Below are positions 1 to 22,305 of a stretch of DNA of 64,000 nt, in pieces. The notes beneath the pieces were generated by a model. The model was not told the DNA's origin and did not search any database. It worked only from the letters and a program-made list of their open reading frames with translations. The stretch is taken from NCBI GenBank assembly GCA_037389465.1, contig JAZARR010000200.1:4161501-4225500 (forward strand). The letters run 5' to 3'. The position numbers were made by a program, and so were the translations under genes. Numbering within the stretch: the stretch's first letter is position 1; every line of letters begins with the position of its first letter. The stretch comes from Baylisascaris procyonis (lineage: Eukaryota > Nematoda > Chromadorea > Rhabditida > Ascarididae).

Positions 1-147
1 CGGTACCTTTTTGCTGCAGCATTGTGGATTACCTAACAATTAGTATCGCATTGAAAAGCCAATTCTTATTTCAAGATCTTCAAAAGCTTATCAGAATCCC
101 TCACCATTCTCCAGCTAGAAACAAAGAGAACATCGTTTTATTTTCAG

Positions 148-8140
<7,993 letters not shown>

Positions 8141-8402
8141 AAGAATCCCATTTGAATATCAAAGAGTGCATAGAAGTGATGCGATATGAATTTACTTGCG
8201 AAAGAGTGCTTTTTTATGATTAAAAAAAAGAGATATGTCAACTAAAATATTTGCGATGGATACCAAATATTTTTCCGTGTTGATATTTTTTTGCATCTGA
8301 TCGCTCGTCACTTTGTTTGTAAATAATTCAGTATTTTGTGCCAGTTCAAATTTTTTTCCAATATTTGTGATTCTAATGAGCGATTATGTTCGATGAGGTT
8401 TC

Positions 8403-8408
8403 AATAAA
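8403..8408 (+). promoter_or_regulatory. Polyadenylation signal AATAAA of LGIC-A
   Basis: AATAAA lies about 263 bases after the LGIC-A stop codon at 8140, at a sensible distance for a 3' UTR end. The intervening sequence is AT-rich and non-coding. Confidence 0.5.
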
Positions 8409-8615
8409 GTTGTTTTCCTCTTGGAATGAATTGCAGGTGCTGTAAAGCAAACAATATTACCCTCATAGTGCTAGCGAAAGGGATCGGAAAGTTGCATTCT
8501 TGTGTTTAGAGCCAATATCTCAGAGAACATGGCAAATGCCGGAATCTCTTTCAAAGATGACCGAATTCTCCTTCCGCGTTACTTCGACTAGTGTTTATAC
8601 TTTTTTTGCCCTGCT

Positions 8616-8870
8616 ATGAAAAAAAGGTTATTGTTCCGGTATCTGTGTCTGCGTGTATGTCTGTCAGTAGCAATCATTGTTATCGTCGTAACCGATAATG
8701 GCATCGCAGGGTTCCAAGTTCTGCCTGCCAGTGAAACTTTGCTGGCTGATTTCTCATTTCCCGTAGTACCTCAGACTCTCTCCAGATTTTTCCTCGAATA
8801 TTATACGAACCGTGAGATTTTGGAATTCAGTGCTCGTGAATGTCTCAACACGAAAGGCCCAATGATCTGA
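8616..8870 (+). other. Possible signal-peptide-encoding exon
   Basis: An ATG at 8616 opens 84 codons beginning MKKRLLFRYLCLRVCL then a hydrophobic core (SVAIIVIVV). This looks like a secretory signal or signal anchor. Possible donors are weak (GG|GTTCCA, CA|GTGAAA). It follows LGIC-A by about 480 bases and might be the first exon of a downstream plus-strand gene, possibly LGIC-B, whose N-terminus is otherwise missing. No linking exon was found. Confidence 0.22.
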
Positions 8871-11800
8871 AATTAAACCTCATCAGCTTATCGTTTCAGG
8901 AGCCGAGGCTTCATTCTCAAAGAGCGATTTATATTCATAAAATCAGAGTAATTTCGTCAAGCCAAAGCAACCTTTATACAATGAATCAGCCTTTACAGGC
9001 TTTATTCGCTTGTCAGGTGGATATGCAAAAGCTATGTCTTATAATACTAAAACGGTTGCCCTCCAGCCGTGTTCGAAAGGATGTCGGTTTTTCTGCAAAT
9101 TGCCCACATCCGCCCCTGCTCAATCTCTATTTGATCAGCAGAAAAAAAAAAAGGATTATTGGCAGCTATGAATTGGAATGCGTTGTCCATCGGCCACAAA
9201 AAGTTACGTTCACGTAATCACTTTGGCCTATAAAAACATGTTAGCGTTTCTGTAGCTAACCGAAACTCCCCTCCAAAAATTTTGAAGTCTCTTTATTTAT
9301 TGGCATTGTTAGATACAACAACATGCCTTATTTGTGTTTCTCAGATCTTTCAGTAGCTGTTCTATCGAAGAAACAATTTACAAAAAATAGGGAACGAATT
9401 AATGGCTTTGGCTATCCTCGACTTTGGTCCATGAACAGTCGGTGCCACCCACGTTGGCATAATCCGAGCCTGTGGCCATCCTGACAATCCTAACTGTTAC
9501 TCGAGGAATTTCGAACGTCTCAAAGATATTCAAGAGCACTGAAGCTTTGGGTATCTCGAAGCGCAGGGACGAAGCGAGTTCCCCCCCCCTCCCCCGTTGT
9601 TAGCAGCCGCCAAATTGAAGTCACCCCAGATTCGACATTTTTCAGCTTTTTATTCACAAAAATTGCGGCAGTAATCCCACTTCACCACGTAGCGTCCACT
9701 AAAATTAACACACGATTGAACATATGATACAGAGAGAGTACTGCTGATTTCTTCGCCCCAAAATTTGCACATTCTTTTCCGAAGATGCATATATATGCAT
9801 ATATTGGCTTATTTGCTTTCATTGTGTGCTATCTGAAGCGGACTAATTCCTTTAGCGAAAACTTATAATAAAATATTCTGATTATGTTGTGAATTGTTGA
9901 ATCAATCCCAACTATAGAATTCTTTTCATTCGTTGTGCATTTTGATTAATGTTCATGTAAATGCGCGCAGCAGTATGCTTAAATTTTTTCTGCGTGTGCA
10001 TAATATGGCTGCCGTTTATATCCCAAAAGGGGATTTGTTGAACCGAGACAATTCGAATCAGCTACTTCACATTTTCCTCAGCGCTATTTGTCGTCACTGC
10101 ACAATCTTTGCCTCTATGCTGCCAGTTAGCGCGCACATACGTGGCATTTCATTGACTGTTCAATTGAAAACAAAATTCCAGCAATTTTCTCAAATATTTC
10201 TCAATGTTAGGTTTTTTAAAGTGCTACCTGTACGCAGATTTCATCGTCCGAACGGCTGGAAATCTTTTCGCTACGGATTTCTTCAACGAAAGTGAAATTC
10301 ACATACTCTATTATCTCAAGAATTCCTTCTTTCTTAATGCTTCATATCGCTCTCGACAATATTTCGTCAGCACTACCTTTCTTTCCTCGCTCGGTTTTTT
10401 CCGATAAGTTCAGCAACCATTTTTGTCGCTATCGCTATCAATTCCGTTTTACAAGTATATTTTCTTAAACGTTGAAGCGATCGTAGCAACTGAACGTTTC
10501 GACTGTGATATGAACTCAACAACTATCTCGACAAATTAAGAGGTTATCACGAAAATGTTCACACTCAATTTCGCATGCGAATCTTTTCACTGACCGATAT
10601 CACACGATATGCGTATGCACCAGAACAACAATTGTTTCTGTAAAACATAGATCATTCCGTTATGAACAACTTCTGCCCAATAATGGCGTTTCGACAGATG
10701 CACTTTAGTTTTTTACGATATTTAAGTGGATGCATTCAGATTTTTATTATTCGATGCCCATTTAGCTCATACTTGCAAGTGCGTGCAAGAAGCATACGCT
10801 TGATTTACGCGTTGTCCTCTAGCTTTCTGTTGTGTTTTCGATGGGCAGCTAACAATGTCACAGCCATCCATCTCTTTTTTACCGACTTAAATGTATTAAT
10901 TTTTTTCTGCTTTCTTCCTATAACTGTCGCATTGAAAATCACGTATTTCAGTATCCATGAGACTATGTCTTAAAAGTCTTGAATTCTTAGGCGATGAGTG
11001 TCTTATTACTTTACTGTTTTCCATCCTACAAACCCAAAGAGTGTAAAAAATCAAGGCAGGAAGTTGGTTCGTCAACGGTAAGCCGTTTCTTCTAAAATCA
11101 ACCTACCTCAAGGTTTCATATCAATCTGTTGTATTCTATTCTAATTGTATATATTTCACCATGACCACGGTTGCTCAATAGTTCTGACGATTTAAAAAAT
11201 GGCACGTGGATTACGATATTTACTTGACGTGCTTGGCGTCGCTGAATTCTATTCACGTTTGCGTCCGTAATTCGTTACCTTCCATAAGCATCTCCCAAAT
11301 ATGTCGCAGTGTCGTAGTGTCTTGTTCACTTGAAGGTACTCAAAGTCATTATGATTTTTGTATGATCAAATATGTACTGCTTCCTGAGACCGTTATCTGT
11401 CTCAGCTCTTAAAGAATTGCTTGCCCGTCAGGGCTGAGGGAAAGGAACTGATCCGGCTTTTTTATTTTGATAACCTTTTCATGTTGGCCCTATCAACCTT
11501 CGCGTATTTTCTGTGAAAAGTTCCACGTTAATCGTCTCCTCATTCAGACGAGGAAAGGAATGTGCCAGAGACGATAGTTCTTTTTGTGGCAGAAAAAACT
11601 TTCTTTTTCCTCTTTCCCACTATTTGATTTTACTTGTTTCTGGATCAATCCCGCAAATCAATCCACTTTCAAATATCTCTGTCCACTTACTCATTATATT
11701 TTACTCTTTGTTCTATGGATTCTTTGATTTCAGGTCGTGTTTTCTTTCTGATCTAAATAACGCTATTATCCACTACTTTTCAACGTGTGATTTCGTTCAC

Positions 11801-13880
11801 CAATATGTGCTTATAACCTTATTATCAAGGTGCGACGCATGCCACCAGTGACATATTGGCAGGAGTAGCACAGTTAAGTTGCGGTTATTTGTGCCATATT
11901 ACTTTTGTAACGCGGACATTTGCCCCATGGTTTTCGTTTCGAACTCTTGGAGCGACGGGCATTTGACGGTTCTTTTATCGTAAGCACCTCAGGCACGAGG
12001 CATTCTCATAGGGAGCTATTCTCGATTTCGGCGGAAATGCTGAAGACGCGAATGCAGATATCACCCATGCTTGCATTGACAGCTTCCTGCCTACGGTCGC
12101 TGCGTCCTAGTTGTGTTCGGTAGTGATGACGGTCCATGCGGCTTGTTTTCCGGTAGGCATAAAATGCCCATGTGCCGTGCAACTGCGCCAGTAGCGACGA
12201 AATGCTCGTTCCACAACCATGAAAGCTTTCATTCCCATTGACGGCAATCGTAAAAGAAATTTCAGCAGCAACCTCATAAATCATTGCTTGGTTTTGATGC
12301 ACATTTTGCAGCGAACTGCTGTTTGACGTTGCACGTCTATATGGAAAATATATGTAGATATCCCTCGTGGTTTATTGCTGCTACGCTGCAATTAAAACCA
12401 TTAGCGAACAGCTCTCAAAAGTATATCCTCATAGAACAACCCGTCGAATTATATAGCTTATCATGTGAATTAATTGGTGATAGGGTGCTTCCATACTATA
12501 GCTAGCTGGAAATGCATCCACATTTCTAGAAATTTTGCATTTTGAGCATTTATTGCCGTTGTTTTGACGTACTGTAAATATCTATGAATTATTTCCTTTA
12601 GATATATTTTAGATGCCATGATTTTTCGAATATTCTCATCAGAAACGAGTATGCTGATTTTTCACACATGAAAGTTGTGAATCAAAAGCCATTCTTCTGA
12701 AAGTTTTCATCTGCGCACAATCACGGCATTCATTCCTGGTATGTGACTTGCATTAGCTACGCCACTTAGAGGTATCAGAAATTGTTGAATAAATTGTGAT
12801 CAATTAATTTGTTGCGTAAAACAAGTGTTTCACCTAACCAAGCAATTGACTTATGCCTCCACTGTCCTCCCTTTCCTCAACTATTTTCATTTCTCCACTC
12901 TAAAATTATTGCTTTTCTCAATGGGCGTGCAAAGTGAACTAAGGGTCGTGAGCTTATTTTATTTTTTTTTTCAGCCTGTAAAAGCAGGAAGAAACCGGAG
13001 TGCGTCAAGGACCAGTAGATGTAGAGGTAGAGGAAAAAAGTAAATTTTAAGTCAGAATGAAAGAGAACAGCATAAAACTAACAGTTATATAGTGGAAAAA
13101 AATTCGTCCGCAATCATGAAGTGAGAAGAGAAAGGATATAGGTATAGACCCAAAAAATTGCCTTTCTAGAATTCGATACACTTCTTATCTGAAATGATAA
13201 GTGCTCTTGTAATTTTTCACATTTCTAAAAGGATAGTATGAAATGCTCTTTTATTTTTGAATAGAGTGCTCTACGGCGTAAATCCCCATAAAATGTTCGC
13301 TTTTTTTGCAATCAGTTAGATGCTGAATGACAATCCAACCACATCACCAACTCTCATTAGGTTTTTTGCATGTCGGATTTATTCATAGCTCCTTCATAAT
13401 TAATTAAATCAACGTCGAAGGATGACTGAAGTAGAACACCAAATTTTCGAAGGGGGTTTACGTTTATTCTTCGGCAGCTGCTGTCACTACCAGCTGCCAT
13501 TTACATAGCAGCGTACCACCCTTATCTGCGGTTCAGATGAGATTACATTAAATTTCTTTTTGCAATGTGTCCACAGCATTTCCATACCCTTTCCGAAAAT
13601 GGCGTTCTCGTGATTGCCAATTACTTGCGCGCAAGGACTACTGAACAATACTATCATGAGATAGCGCACTTCATTCTTCAGTTCGGCTGTGGCGCGTCTC
13701 CAACTCGCTATGTGTCGTGTCAGTCGTCATCCAGAGGCGCCGTTCATATTTCCTTGACTTTCACAGCAAAATACCTAGAAACCTCAAAAATTTTCTAAAA
13801 GAACTGAGAAGAATCTTTCGTATTTTTTCCGGTGCCTAGGCAAGGAGAGGGGCTTGTGAAACTGGCTGCAGGCCGATTTA
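8871..13880. other. No supportable gene
   Basis: About 5 kb of AT-rich sequence with only short scattered open frames and no run of exons joining in phase. A basic C-terminal stretch after TTTTTTTTCAG near 12974 (VKAGRNRSASRTSRCRGRGK, stop near 13043) could be a last exon but has no partner. A C9 tract with a following C5 lies at 9581-9595. Confidence 0.5.
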
Positions 13881-14398
13881 ATTTTTCAGGTAGTCGCCTC
13901 GCCAATGAGTCGAAAATGGGATGCATGGGAAGCCTGCGGTCGAGATGCTCCGTTCATCACATCGCATTCGCGAGCAAAAGACCAATCCCTTCTCTCTTCA
14001 CCTATTTCAATTACACCCCTCCCCGTTTGCCGTCCTCCCATTGTTTCCTCTACAACAAGGTTCGACCAAAGGCATCCCATCCCATATGCAATATTGGACA
14101 ATCATTGCCTTCCTATTTCACGCAGCTTCTCAAGTTTTGCGTGTAAGGTTTCTTTCATCAGCGCTTGGTTTACCGTGACAGCTATCAATCTTCCATTGGG
14201 CTACAAATGGGTCAATTCGATATTTTGGCCAGAGGTTGGATATTGCTAGTATCTTTTTCCACTTTCGCAATCTGTTCGCTGCAAAATTGAGTCTGATAGT
14301 TTCACATTATCCCTGAAATAGCTACCGAATGAAATTCGGCTGCCAGCCGGATTGTTTAAAGGTCTGGTTGCAAGCAAAAAATTCTAGTCTGCTTTCAG

Positions 14399-14722
14399 CC
14401 GTCAAAAGCGCGTTCTTTTACCGTTTTTCACTATTGGGCTTGGTTGAAGTTCACTCGGTCGAACCTTATGCTTCGCTCTTTAATCGACTTTTACATGCGG
14501 AATACGATCGGATTCGACCGAACTTTGATTATACTCCAACGTTGGGCCATTTACAGACTGATCCAACATTGGCTTGCTAACGGCTAAGCGAACAAATTTT
14601 GCTCGATTGCAGCATGTGTTTCGGACGTCACTGCAAGAGTTCATAGTGATCAAGTTTCAATGCTGCAGCATGTATTGTCCACAAGTTCAAGTTGCCGGAG
14701 AGGCAAATATGTATACGTGCAG
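14399..14722 (+). other. Candidate exons of an unrecognised gene
   Basis: After GCTTTCAG at 14398 a frame stays open with PYASLFNRLLHAEYDRIRPN, a motif reminiscent of the first extracellular helix of Cys-loop channels. It then runs to a stop near 14578 with no good in-phase donor. A second possible exon, 14613-14722, lies between ATTGCAG and CAG|GTACAA and holds CVSDVTARVHSDQVSM and GKYVYVQ. The first could be a displaced N-terminal exon of LGIC-B, but the phase needed to join 22741 (one leftover base) does not fit a visible GT donor. Identity unknown. Confidence 0.25.
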
Positions 14723-17700
14723 GTACAAAGGCGTGATGTCATCGCGCTACATTGTTCCGGAACTTCACGGAAACCGCATTTGAACAACTCTGGGGATGGT
14801 GCAAACGATCCTGAAAAAAAAAAGAAAACTAAGTTAGCATCACCTCATTTACTTATTTATTCTGGTATCGATCAGTTACGAGAAGGGAAATGGTCATCAG
14901 CGCTTACCACTGCAGCACAGAAAGCTCATCAAAGAATAGGTGGAATATCGCTTGCTGTTTTTAAGGCTACTAGTATGCGTTATATGGAACTATAGCTAAA
15001 GAATTATGATCGCAAACAAGTGAGCGAACTTCGATTGCCAACCGGAATTCCAATCGCGTTGTACTTAATCAAAATTCAGTCCTCACTTTTTCTGCCTCTC
15101 TTTTCCTGTTGCAATGCCCACGCGAGAAAATTTTGCTCGGCTGGCGTCATCAGTCTGGCACTAATTCAGCCCTCTTCCACAACATACTGTGGTGGGAAGT
15201 TGTTCCTATAAATGCTCGTGGCGTAAATCTTTTCAATTTAACATTCGAATAATGTGTGAATATTAGTGATATCATCGTTGTTGCTTAATTTTTCAAAGTT
15301 AATTTCTGAACACTAGATATTGTTTTGAAATTACCCTAAACATTTGACGGAAGAGATGGGGTGAAATGCTAGACTCTTAGAGGCGGAATCGAATTCATGG
15401 ACTTGCTATCTCTTACTGTTCTCAACATCTAAAACCGCATCTCCGATTAGACTAACCAACTTAATTGCTTCCTATAAAGCTCAAGGATGATTCTATATGT
15501 TTTAGTGATTTCAGTGTGAATTGAGAGGAAACCCCCGGTCTTGTATTTCTAATGTTAGCTGTTGCAATTTGTTCCTGAAGTTCTCAGGCTATGCGCATTG
15601 ATAGTCTTCTAGTATCCACTCGCGCAAAATGCATTTTGAGTTTTCTGCTGACAGCCTTATTTATATGAGGCATCGTGTACGCTTCACGAATGTCATGCTA
15701 CTAGGACATCACAAGCAAAACGAAAGTATCTTGGACATTATGTTGTGTGTGGTGAACATTGAGTGAAGTTCTTGATTTCTCACCACAAAAGTTATTCATT
15801 CATTTTCCTTGACAAAAAGGATGGGCTTGGATAGAAATTACACTGCATAAAATCAGTGATGTACTCACTCCTGACGAAACAATTTCATCTCATCAATTCA
15901 AATGAGCTGTGATCTGAGCAAGTAGGTTCGGCTCACTTGCCACAAGCAGTAAGAAAGGATCTTCACCCGCCCAGATGTGGGAATCAAAGATATGTTTTAA
16001 AATTAGCTCATCATCACCGTTCAGTGCTTCTGTGGTCCCATGGGTCATTTTTTTATACATGCTTTCCTCTAAAAGAAATTTGACTTTTCAGGCTGCGAAC
16101 TCAAACGAGAACGGGAAAACAGTGAAATCGAGTTTTAAGTTTCATAAAAATTCGCTGGAACGTTTTGCCCATTGCATTTTTTACCTTTCTAAAGAAAAAT
16201 TAAACGACCATCTTACCGAAAAAATGCTTCCCGCATAAGTTTCAACCTCCAGTCGCACTTCATTCAAGAATTTTGCAGCTGTTATTAAACAGCAATCGCA
16301 TAGACGGCTTTTCTTCTTGCGCAAATACGTCTATGTAGTCATTTATTTATTCGCTTATTTATTTATACATTTTAAGATTTATTCATTTATATATAATCTG
16401 GACTTTGTTTTTGCATTTGCCCATTTCTTTGTTGTGTTAAATGTTGTTGCTGATGCGTATGAACTCGCAAGTAAGGTCATTCGAATTAATGTTGATTGAT
16501 TTCTTTCCTTCAAGTTTCATCGCGTTGCTTTATTGAATTTCCCGCATGCGTCGAACGATGGCAATTGTGTTGAAGAATCTGCTGTCACTGGCAGATCGAT
16601 GTGCTCCGAATATGTTGTTTGTAGACAAGTGTATCATAAGAATTGTCTTCATGGTGTGCAATGTGAGTGGGACTTTATGATCAAAGGTCGGCGAGCTTCC
16701 CACCAATAACCTACAGTATTCATAGTGTTGTAGCTTACTATGATGTGCTGACGTCATTATGCTAATTCGCAGCCGATCACAGTCCATTTTCTTCACTGGC
16801 AGAAAATAAGGAAGGGGGTGAGGGAGTGAGAGGCAGTTTAGGATCGTGACCGTTGATGTGATGAAATTCCGGTGAGCAGCAGCTACAACAGCCCTTTTCG
16901 CTCCCGAAGCCAGCTGCGATTTCTTAAACGTTGCATTATCTCGATTTGTAGGTCTATTTTCGATCGTTGTTCACCTAAGTGGACTATTGCTGAAGGTGAA
17001 AATTAGCTGAAAACAAAGGAGTTCCTTATCCCGTCTTTCGTGAAATTGCTAATGAAGAAATCGTTTTTTTCTTTGCAAGTATCTTTATGATCAGAGGGCT
17101 AGAAATTAGGAAAGGAGGTTACGAGTCTCCGAGATTTCATGGCTACTGCAGGTCCCATCGGAGATTTGAAAGCATTTTTGGGCGAATCCTTGCATCGGAA
17201 TAACCATTTTCAGTCGGTGAAGATTGGGGATTTTTAATATGCCGATTTGCATTCAACGTTCAACATAACTGCATTTAAAAACATGAGAAAGGCTTTCCTC
17301 ATTGTTCTTTTATTCTTGAAAAAAAAAAGCGATTATCTAATCGGATCGGAATTTTTGAATTAAAAATCTGATATTAAAAAAATATACAAATGCAATTTCC
17401 CAGAAATTTCTTTTCGATAAGCTTTCTCGAGTCGATACATTTTGAATCATCAAATTCGTCTACGCACTTTTGGTCTGAATTTGCTTGGATAGAGTGGCCT
17501 TGAATCTGGCTTCATATTGTATTTTAGAACTGCATGTGGTCAGCTTGATATTGCATCTAGTTCGATGTTCTCTTATTCTCATGAAAGCAATTTATTAAAG
17601 GCGCATAGGTTTGGATTTTTCCGCCAGTCTCATCCTTGAATTCAGCGTACAATCCTTTCTTTTCGAGTGACCACATTGTGAAATAAACTTCCTGTTGATA

Positions 17701-18290
17701 TCTTTTCCCGTTCAATATAGTTATGCTTACTATTTGTCCAAAACATTTCGATCTTGCTAAACCTACGAGTTTGTGAATAATTGAAGGCAGCTTTTCTGAT
17801 CGTCGTGATTGCATTCTTTATTTCTCCTTTTGCTTGGTCGTATGTTTCTAGTATTGCTCATTTTTTCTGCCCGTGGAACGAAGATTTCGTTTCAAAAGAA
17901 AACGGAAAAATGAGATTTTGGTGGATTCATTCATAGTGAAGGGTATGCAGATGAAGAAGGAACTGGTTTTCCAAGGGACTGCCCACTGAAGACCCAAGTG
18001 ACTAGTGGCTTCCGTATTTTTTTCACTGGCTCTTCCGCCTGGGTCTGCAAGTTCCGGCCATATCTATCAGAAATTTTTTTCGTCCAAGTTCACCCGTTCA
18101 GCTAACTTTTCTTACGTCATCTCAGGACGCCTACAGCGGCGTAGTCATAATGCTGGTCTGTCGTAACGCTCTGAATCTATCGTTGCAGTGTAGGTATTTA
18201 TCAACTCTTGAGAAGGCTAATCTCATATTATGACGTTATAATTTATAGTGCTGTTCTTCTATATGCGAAATTACTTTTTTTCAACAGCAG
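14723..18290. other. No supportable gene
   Basis: An open frame continues to 14995 (GIDQLREGKWSSALTTAAQK) without clear borders. Beyond it I see only AT-rich sequence and short frames, including a minus-strand 85-codon frame at 17557-17814 that I do not recognise. No exon series could be built. Confidence 0.45.
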
Positions 18291-18429
18291 GAAGTATATT
18301 GCTACAGGGTGCAGGCATATGCTGGAACATATTTCAAATGCACATTGTACGAAGGAGTTGCTGCCACGACGCGCTGTGTTTCCGCTCTCATTCGCTACTG
18401 TTCTCTTTGCATACTTCTGCGTCGGAGAG
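18291..18429 (+). other. Candidate exon with a hydrophobic segment
   Basis: Between CAACAGCAG and GAG|GTAAGA the plus strand is open, with CRHMLEHISNAHCTKELLPR followed by a likely membrane helix (AVFPLSFATVLFAYFCVG). The length is 139 nt, ending in phase 0. Coding character and both splice sites look good, but I do not recognise the protein. Confidence 0.35.
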
Positions 18430-20061
18430 GTAAGAATTTTTAAATTATCTATCATCATATAAGTGCAGCTTTTTGGTTTCCTTTTGCACTAAGTATTCTT
18501 TCAGACGTATGCCGTTTGCATGAGGTGCGGGTGCGAAGAGGAGGGAATGAGTGAGCTGGAGAGAGGAGGTGGTTGAGATGAAGATGAATATGGGAAGGGG
18601 CGGGGATGAGGGGTCAACGGATTTTAGTGAAGAATTGCTCCTCGTAATCGTTCTTAATATCCTGACTCCGGCAATGGAAACCTAATGTTGTGTGCCGTCT
18701 CTATTCGAGAAGTGTTGCGGAACGTAGGACTGACGTTCCAATTTTAATATGCTCATTTTTCGCGTCATGAGATCGATTCATCAGTGCATCGTTTCAATAG
18801 ATCAATGATTTTAGAAGTATGGTCAGGTCTTATTTGCCTCTTGCAGGAGGTGCGGATTGAGACATGACTAATAATGTGAAAGATACGGTTATTAAAAGCA
18901 TAGCTTCGTCCTACAGACTATTAAAAGCACAACGGAATTTCTTTAGTTTGCATCGATTTGCATATCACTTCACACACTTCAGATGCAGAAAGAGAAGGGC
19001 ATTTTTATCAAATAAAGTTGCCCGAGCTCATCTATCTGATGGAATTGTACTTATGATTCAACATACAAAGTAGAAGGGACTTTTCCACTCAATCATGATT
19101 AAACGAACGGAAATTCGACAGATTTCATCACCTAATACAATCGACTCTTTTGCTGAGTTGAAGCCATTGCCAATACATCATTTGTGGTGCAATCAATGAC
19201 TTCCACAGAAAGCAGACTGTGCATCGGAGTTGAAAGCCTTGGATAGAATTTGTTCAGAATGTTCGTGGAATCTGTAAATTTTATGAAGAAATTTCATTCA
19301 TCGAGATATTAGCGATTGGAAGCATATGAAAAACGAACATTGTAATATTCACTTCAATTTCTTCAAATATATGTGGAAATGTCGATTAGAAATTGATATT
19401 GAAAATTTAAAAACAATAATATTGTATTAAGAATTTCTCATATGAGATGAATTCGAAGAGTTGGATTTAGCACAAACGTTTGTAATGCAGTTGTGATTAT
19501 TAACAACACTACAAATTGTGTTATCGCTTGAGGTTTCGCCGTTTTCTCGGATGTTTCACGCTGTCTAGCAACCTATAGCGCCCGATTTCATTCGAACAAA
19601 CATGCTCTTTTGCGACGATCAAATTTGACGCTTTGAGATGATATATCTGCCACTATGTAAATTTTTCAATCGACATATCAAATGCATCAAATGATGGCAT
19701 GGTGGATAAGTGGACTCACCCGTGCCTTGAAGGACCGATTCCCGCTTCTTGCTGCCGATGACATCAGATACTGAGCATAGAAAGGAAGCAGATGAAGAAG
19801 AAGGATTCGACTGTTTGCTTATACATGCACTCATCCCTCCAGGGGAAATTTGAAGCTGAAGTGAAGCAAACAAATCGTTTTGCTAATAGTATTATGCGAT
19901 GCCGTTCATGCTAGGCTGGAAACAATAGAAATTCATCGTAAAGGAGATGCATATGCGATTTCGTTAAGGTACAGGAAGAAACTCTTACAATTAATCTTTG
20001 GATTTAAGTTTCACTTCAAGTTTTAATCGTTATCTCAAGGCATCCGGCTTTTTTTTTTGAG

Positions 20062-20216
20062 GTTGACGCTTTGCGAGGAGGTCTAATTCGTAAAGGTACG
20101 GCTAATCATGGTCTTTCTGCGAACGACATTGTTGAGGATGTCGACAACGATGAAGTGAATTACGATTTATTCACAGGATATCGCCCGATCACAAAGGAGT
20201 CGATATTTCATCAAGG
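20062..20216 (+). other. Candidate exon, acidic
   Basis: After a T-rich GAG acceptor the plus strand is open for 155 nt to GG|GTAATT. It reads VDALRGGLIRKGTANHG, then an acidic LSANDIVEDVDNDEVN, then LFTGYRPITKESIFHQ. A phase-0 start would follow the exon at 18291-18429. The product is not recognised. Composition is clearly more codon-like than the flanks. Confidence 0.35.
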
Positions 20217-21607
20217 GTAATTTAATCAATAAATCTTAATCTCATCCAACTTTTTTTGAGGAATTTGTGAGATTAATGAATTCAAAAAGAATAGTGAACT
20301 GATATGATAGTCGTTTGTGCAAATATTGAGGTAAAGTATAAAAAATGAACTTGCAGTACGAAAAATAAACTATCACTTGAAACGTAAACGTTCATGAAAT
20401 ACAGCGCTGCGGAGACGTTGAGACGGAAGATATCCGTCACAGTATCTAGCTTAAGGTGATATAACGATCTGATCCCATGCATCGATAACAATAATGCAAA
20501 ATTGTAAATTTAGTTGTCACGGGAGGCAGGGACCATATCAAAAACACCCCAAATCGTGAGAAAATGACTTGAACAATTCATGAGCGATTAGGTGATCGGT
20601 TGATGAACAATCACTCAATATGTCAGTATTTTTTCAAATACAATGTTATCCTGTTATATTTTTGAACATTACGCTGTTATACTTCTTGCCTATACGTTTC
20701 CTGGATGCTTTTTTTGATTGCTAGAACGAAGTACAAAAATATATTTATTAGAAAGACGCTCGTTTTGATTTTGCACGAACAAATGCATAATATGGAATAT
20801 AATTCGCGCCCACTACTTTTATCATTTGATTGGTTTGCTTTTAGCGGCGGCCATCGCAAGTGCCCATTTCTTTAGACTGCAAGGTACATGTTGCATTGAT
20901 CTTTTTGCCCACTCGAACAATCGAATAAGAGAGTGGGTAAAAAAAGGTTTCAATTCCTATCAACATTCAAAAACTCTGTACTTGCAACATCAGAGCACAA
21001 TGTTTCTGAAAGAGGATAATTCTAGAAAGAAAATCGCTAATGTCTTCTTGCTTCTCTTACGCTTTTGCATTTATAATTCGGCAGTTTCCAATTGAGATGA
21101 TTGTTCGCTATCCGAAAATGTGTGTTCTTTTCGTATGAGGTTTGTTTACATATGCAAATCAATTCATCACGAAATCCACACTGGTTGATAGAATCCCAGA
21201 AATAAGTATGAAGTGTCAGTTTTTCTATTGAAAAGGCCTCTCAACTAGAAAGAACAACCATACAGGTAAATTCTCATTAATTCAGTAAATAAATTCGCCT
21301 AAAAATTACCTCCATCGATTATCGCATATGCGAAGTGATGAGTACATTTATCATCTCAGCAACTACGATCTAAGATCCCTTACTAAAATGTTTTTGAATA
21401 CTTCCACAATCAGTTTCTCTTAAATTGAGAAATTCTAAATATTCCTCAGCAAACCGGAAGCTCATAAACTTTAGTGCTCATTTCACTAGATGAGACGATA
21501 TCATGCAATGTCAAACCGAAAGATCAAAAATTTTCAAAAAAAACTCGATGGAATCAATGAGTGAGCAATAAAAATTTAATTATGCTTATGTAATTTGATT
21601 AATTCAG

Positions 21608-21807
21608 ATTTAATGCAATTGCAACATTGCATCGGTGAAGCTAACTTTACTGTAATTACAGAGAATCTCTCGACTTTCTTCATTTTCTTCGTAAAATTCA
21701 ATACGATCATAGACAACTTCCAGAAAATCACGACGGTGGTAAGTTCGAGATTCAATATTAACGATAAAATGCTTCAACAGTTGAAGTCTGACTATAGCAA
21801 AGCATAG
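21608..21807 (+). other. Candidate exon or short ORF, unrecognised
   Basis: After AATTCAG the frame reads [20 protein letters not shown], then a phenylalanine-rich hydrophobic part. It either splices at GTG|GTAAGT (21738) or continues to a stop at 21807. It lies just upstream of LGIC-B but has no similarity to channel N-termini. Its phase does not join the exon at 20062-20216. Confidence 0.25.
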
Positions 21808-22305
21808 AATATTGTCAAGGGATACTATCTGAGCACATTAAATCCATGCGTGCGGCAATTTTCGCCTATGGCATGTTCGCTCTCGCTGGCGAGCTGCATT
21901 TTTTAAAATTTCTTTTCGACGTTATTAAATTTCTCCGCATTTTTCCATAAGAAAACACTTCCAATTTCTCCTAAAAATTTAAGAAAAATTTTTACGCACG
22001 ATCTTCACAATTGTGATAACTAATTTAGAGCCTGCTCTGAAGTTTCCAAGAATGGTTCACTTTTAGTCGCACAGTAAGTCTATGAGGCGAATTTCCAAAC
22101 GTTGCAATCAGAAGTGCAAAGAGCACATCCGAGTGGGCACACCTTGAAGTCTCTGTGCGGAATCTGCTTGTGACATCTGTGACTTACAATGATGATATAA
22201 CCGACTTAAATCGGAAAGCTTTCACCTATGCTCTAACAATTATCATTCACATAACATTGATTAGTAATGTTGTTTCGTAGTCTTCTTCATATTTCCCTTA
22301 TTTAG

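Noticed and set aside
20826..21095. Signal-peptide-like start of a small secreted protein
   Set aside because: The frame begins with TTG, no in-frame ATG lies upstream before a stop, and the leucine-rich start is the T-rich stretch before a possible acceptor.
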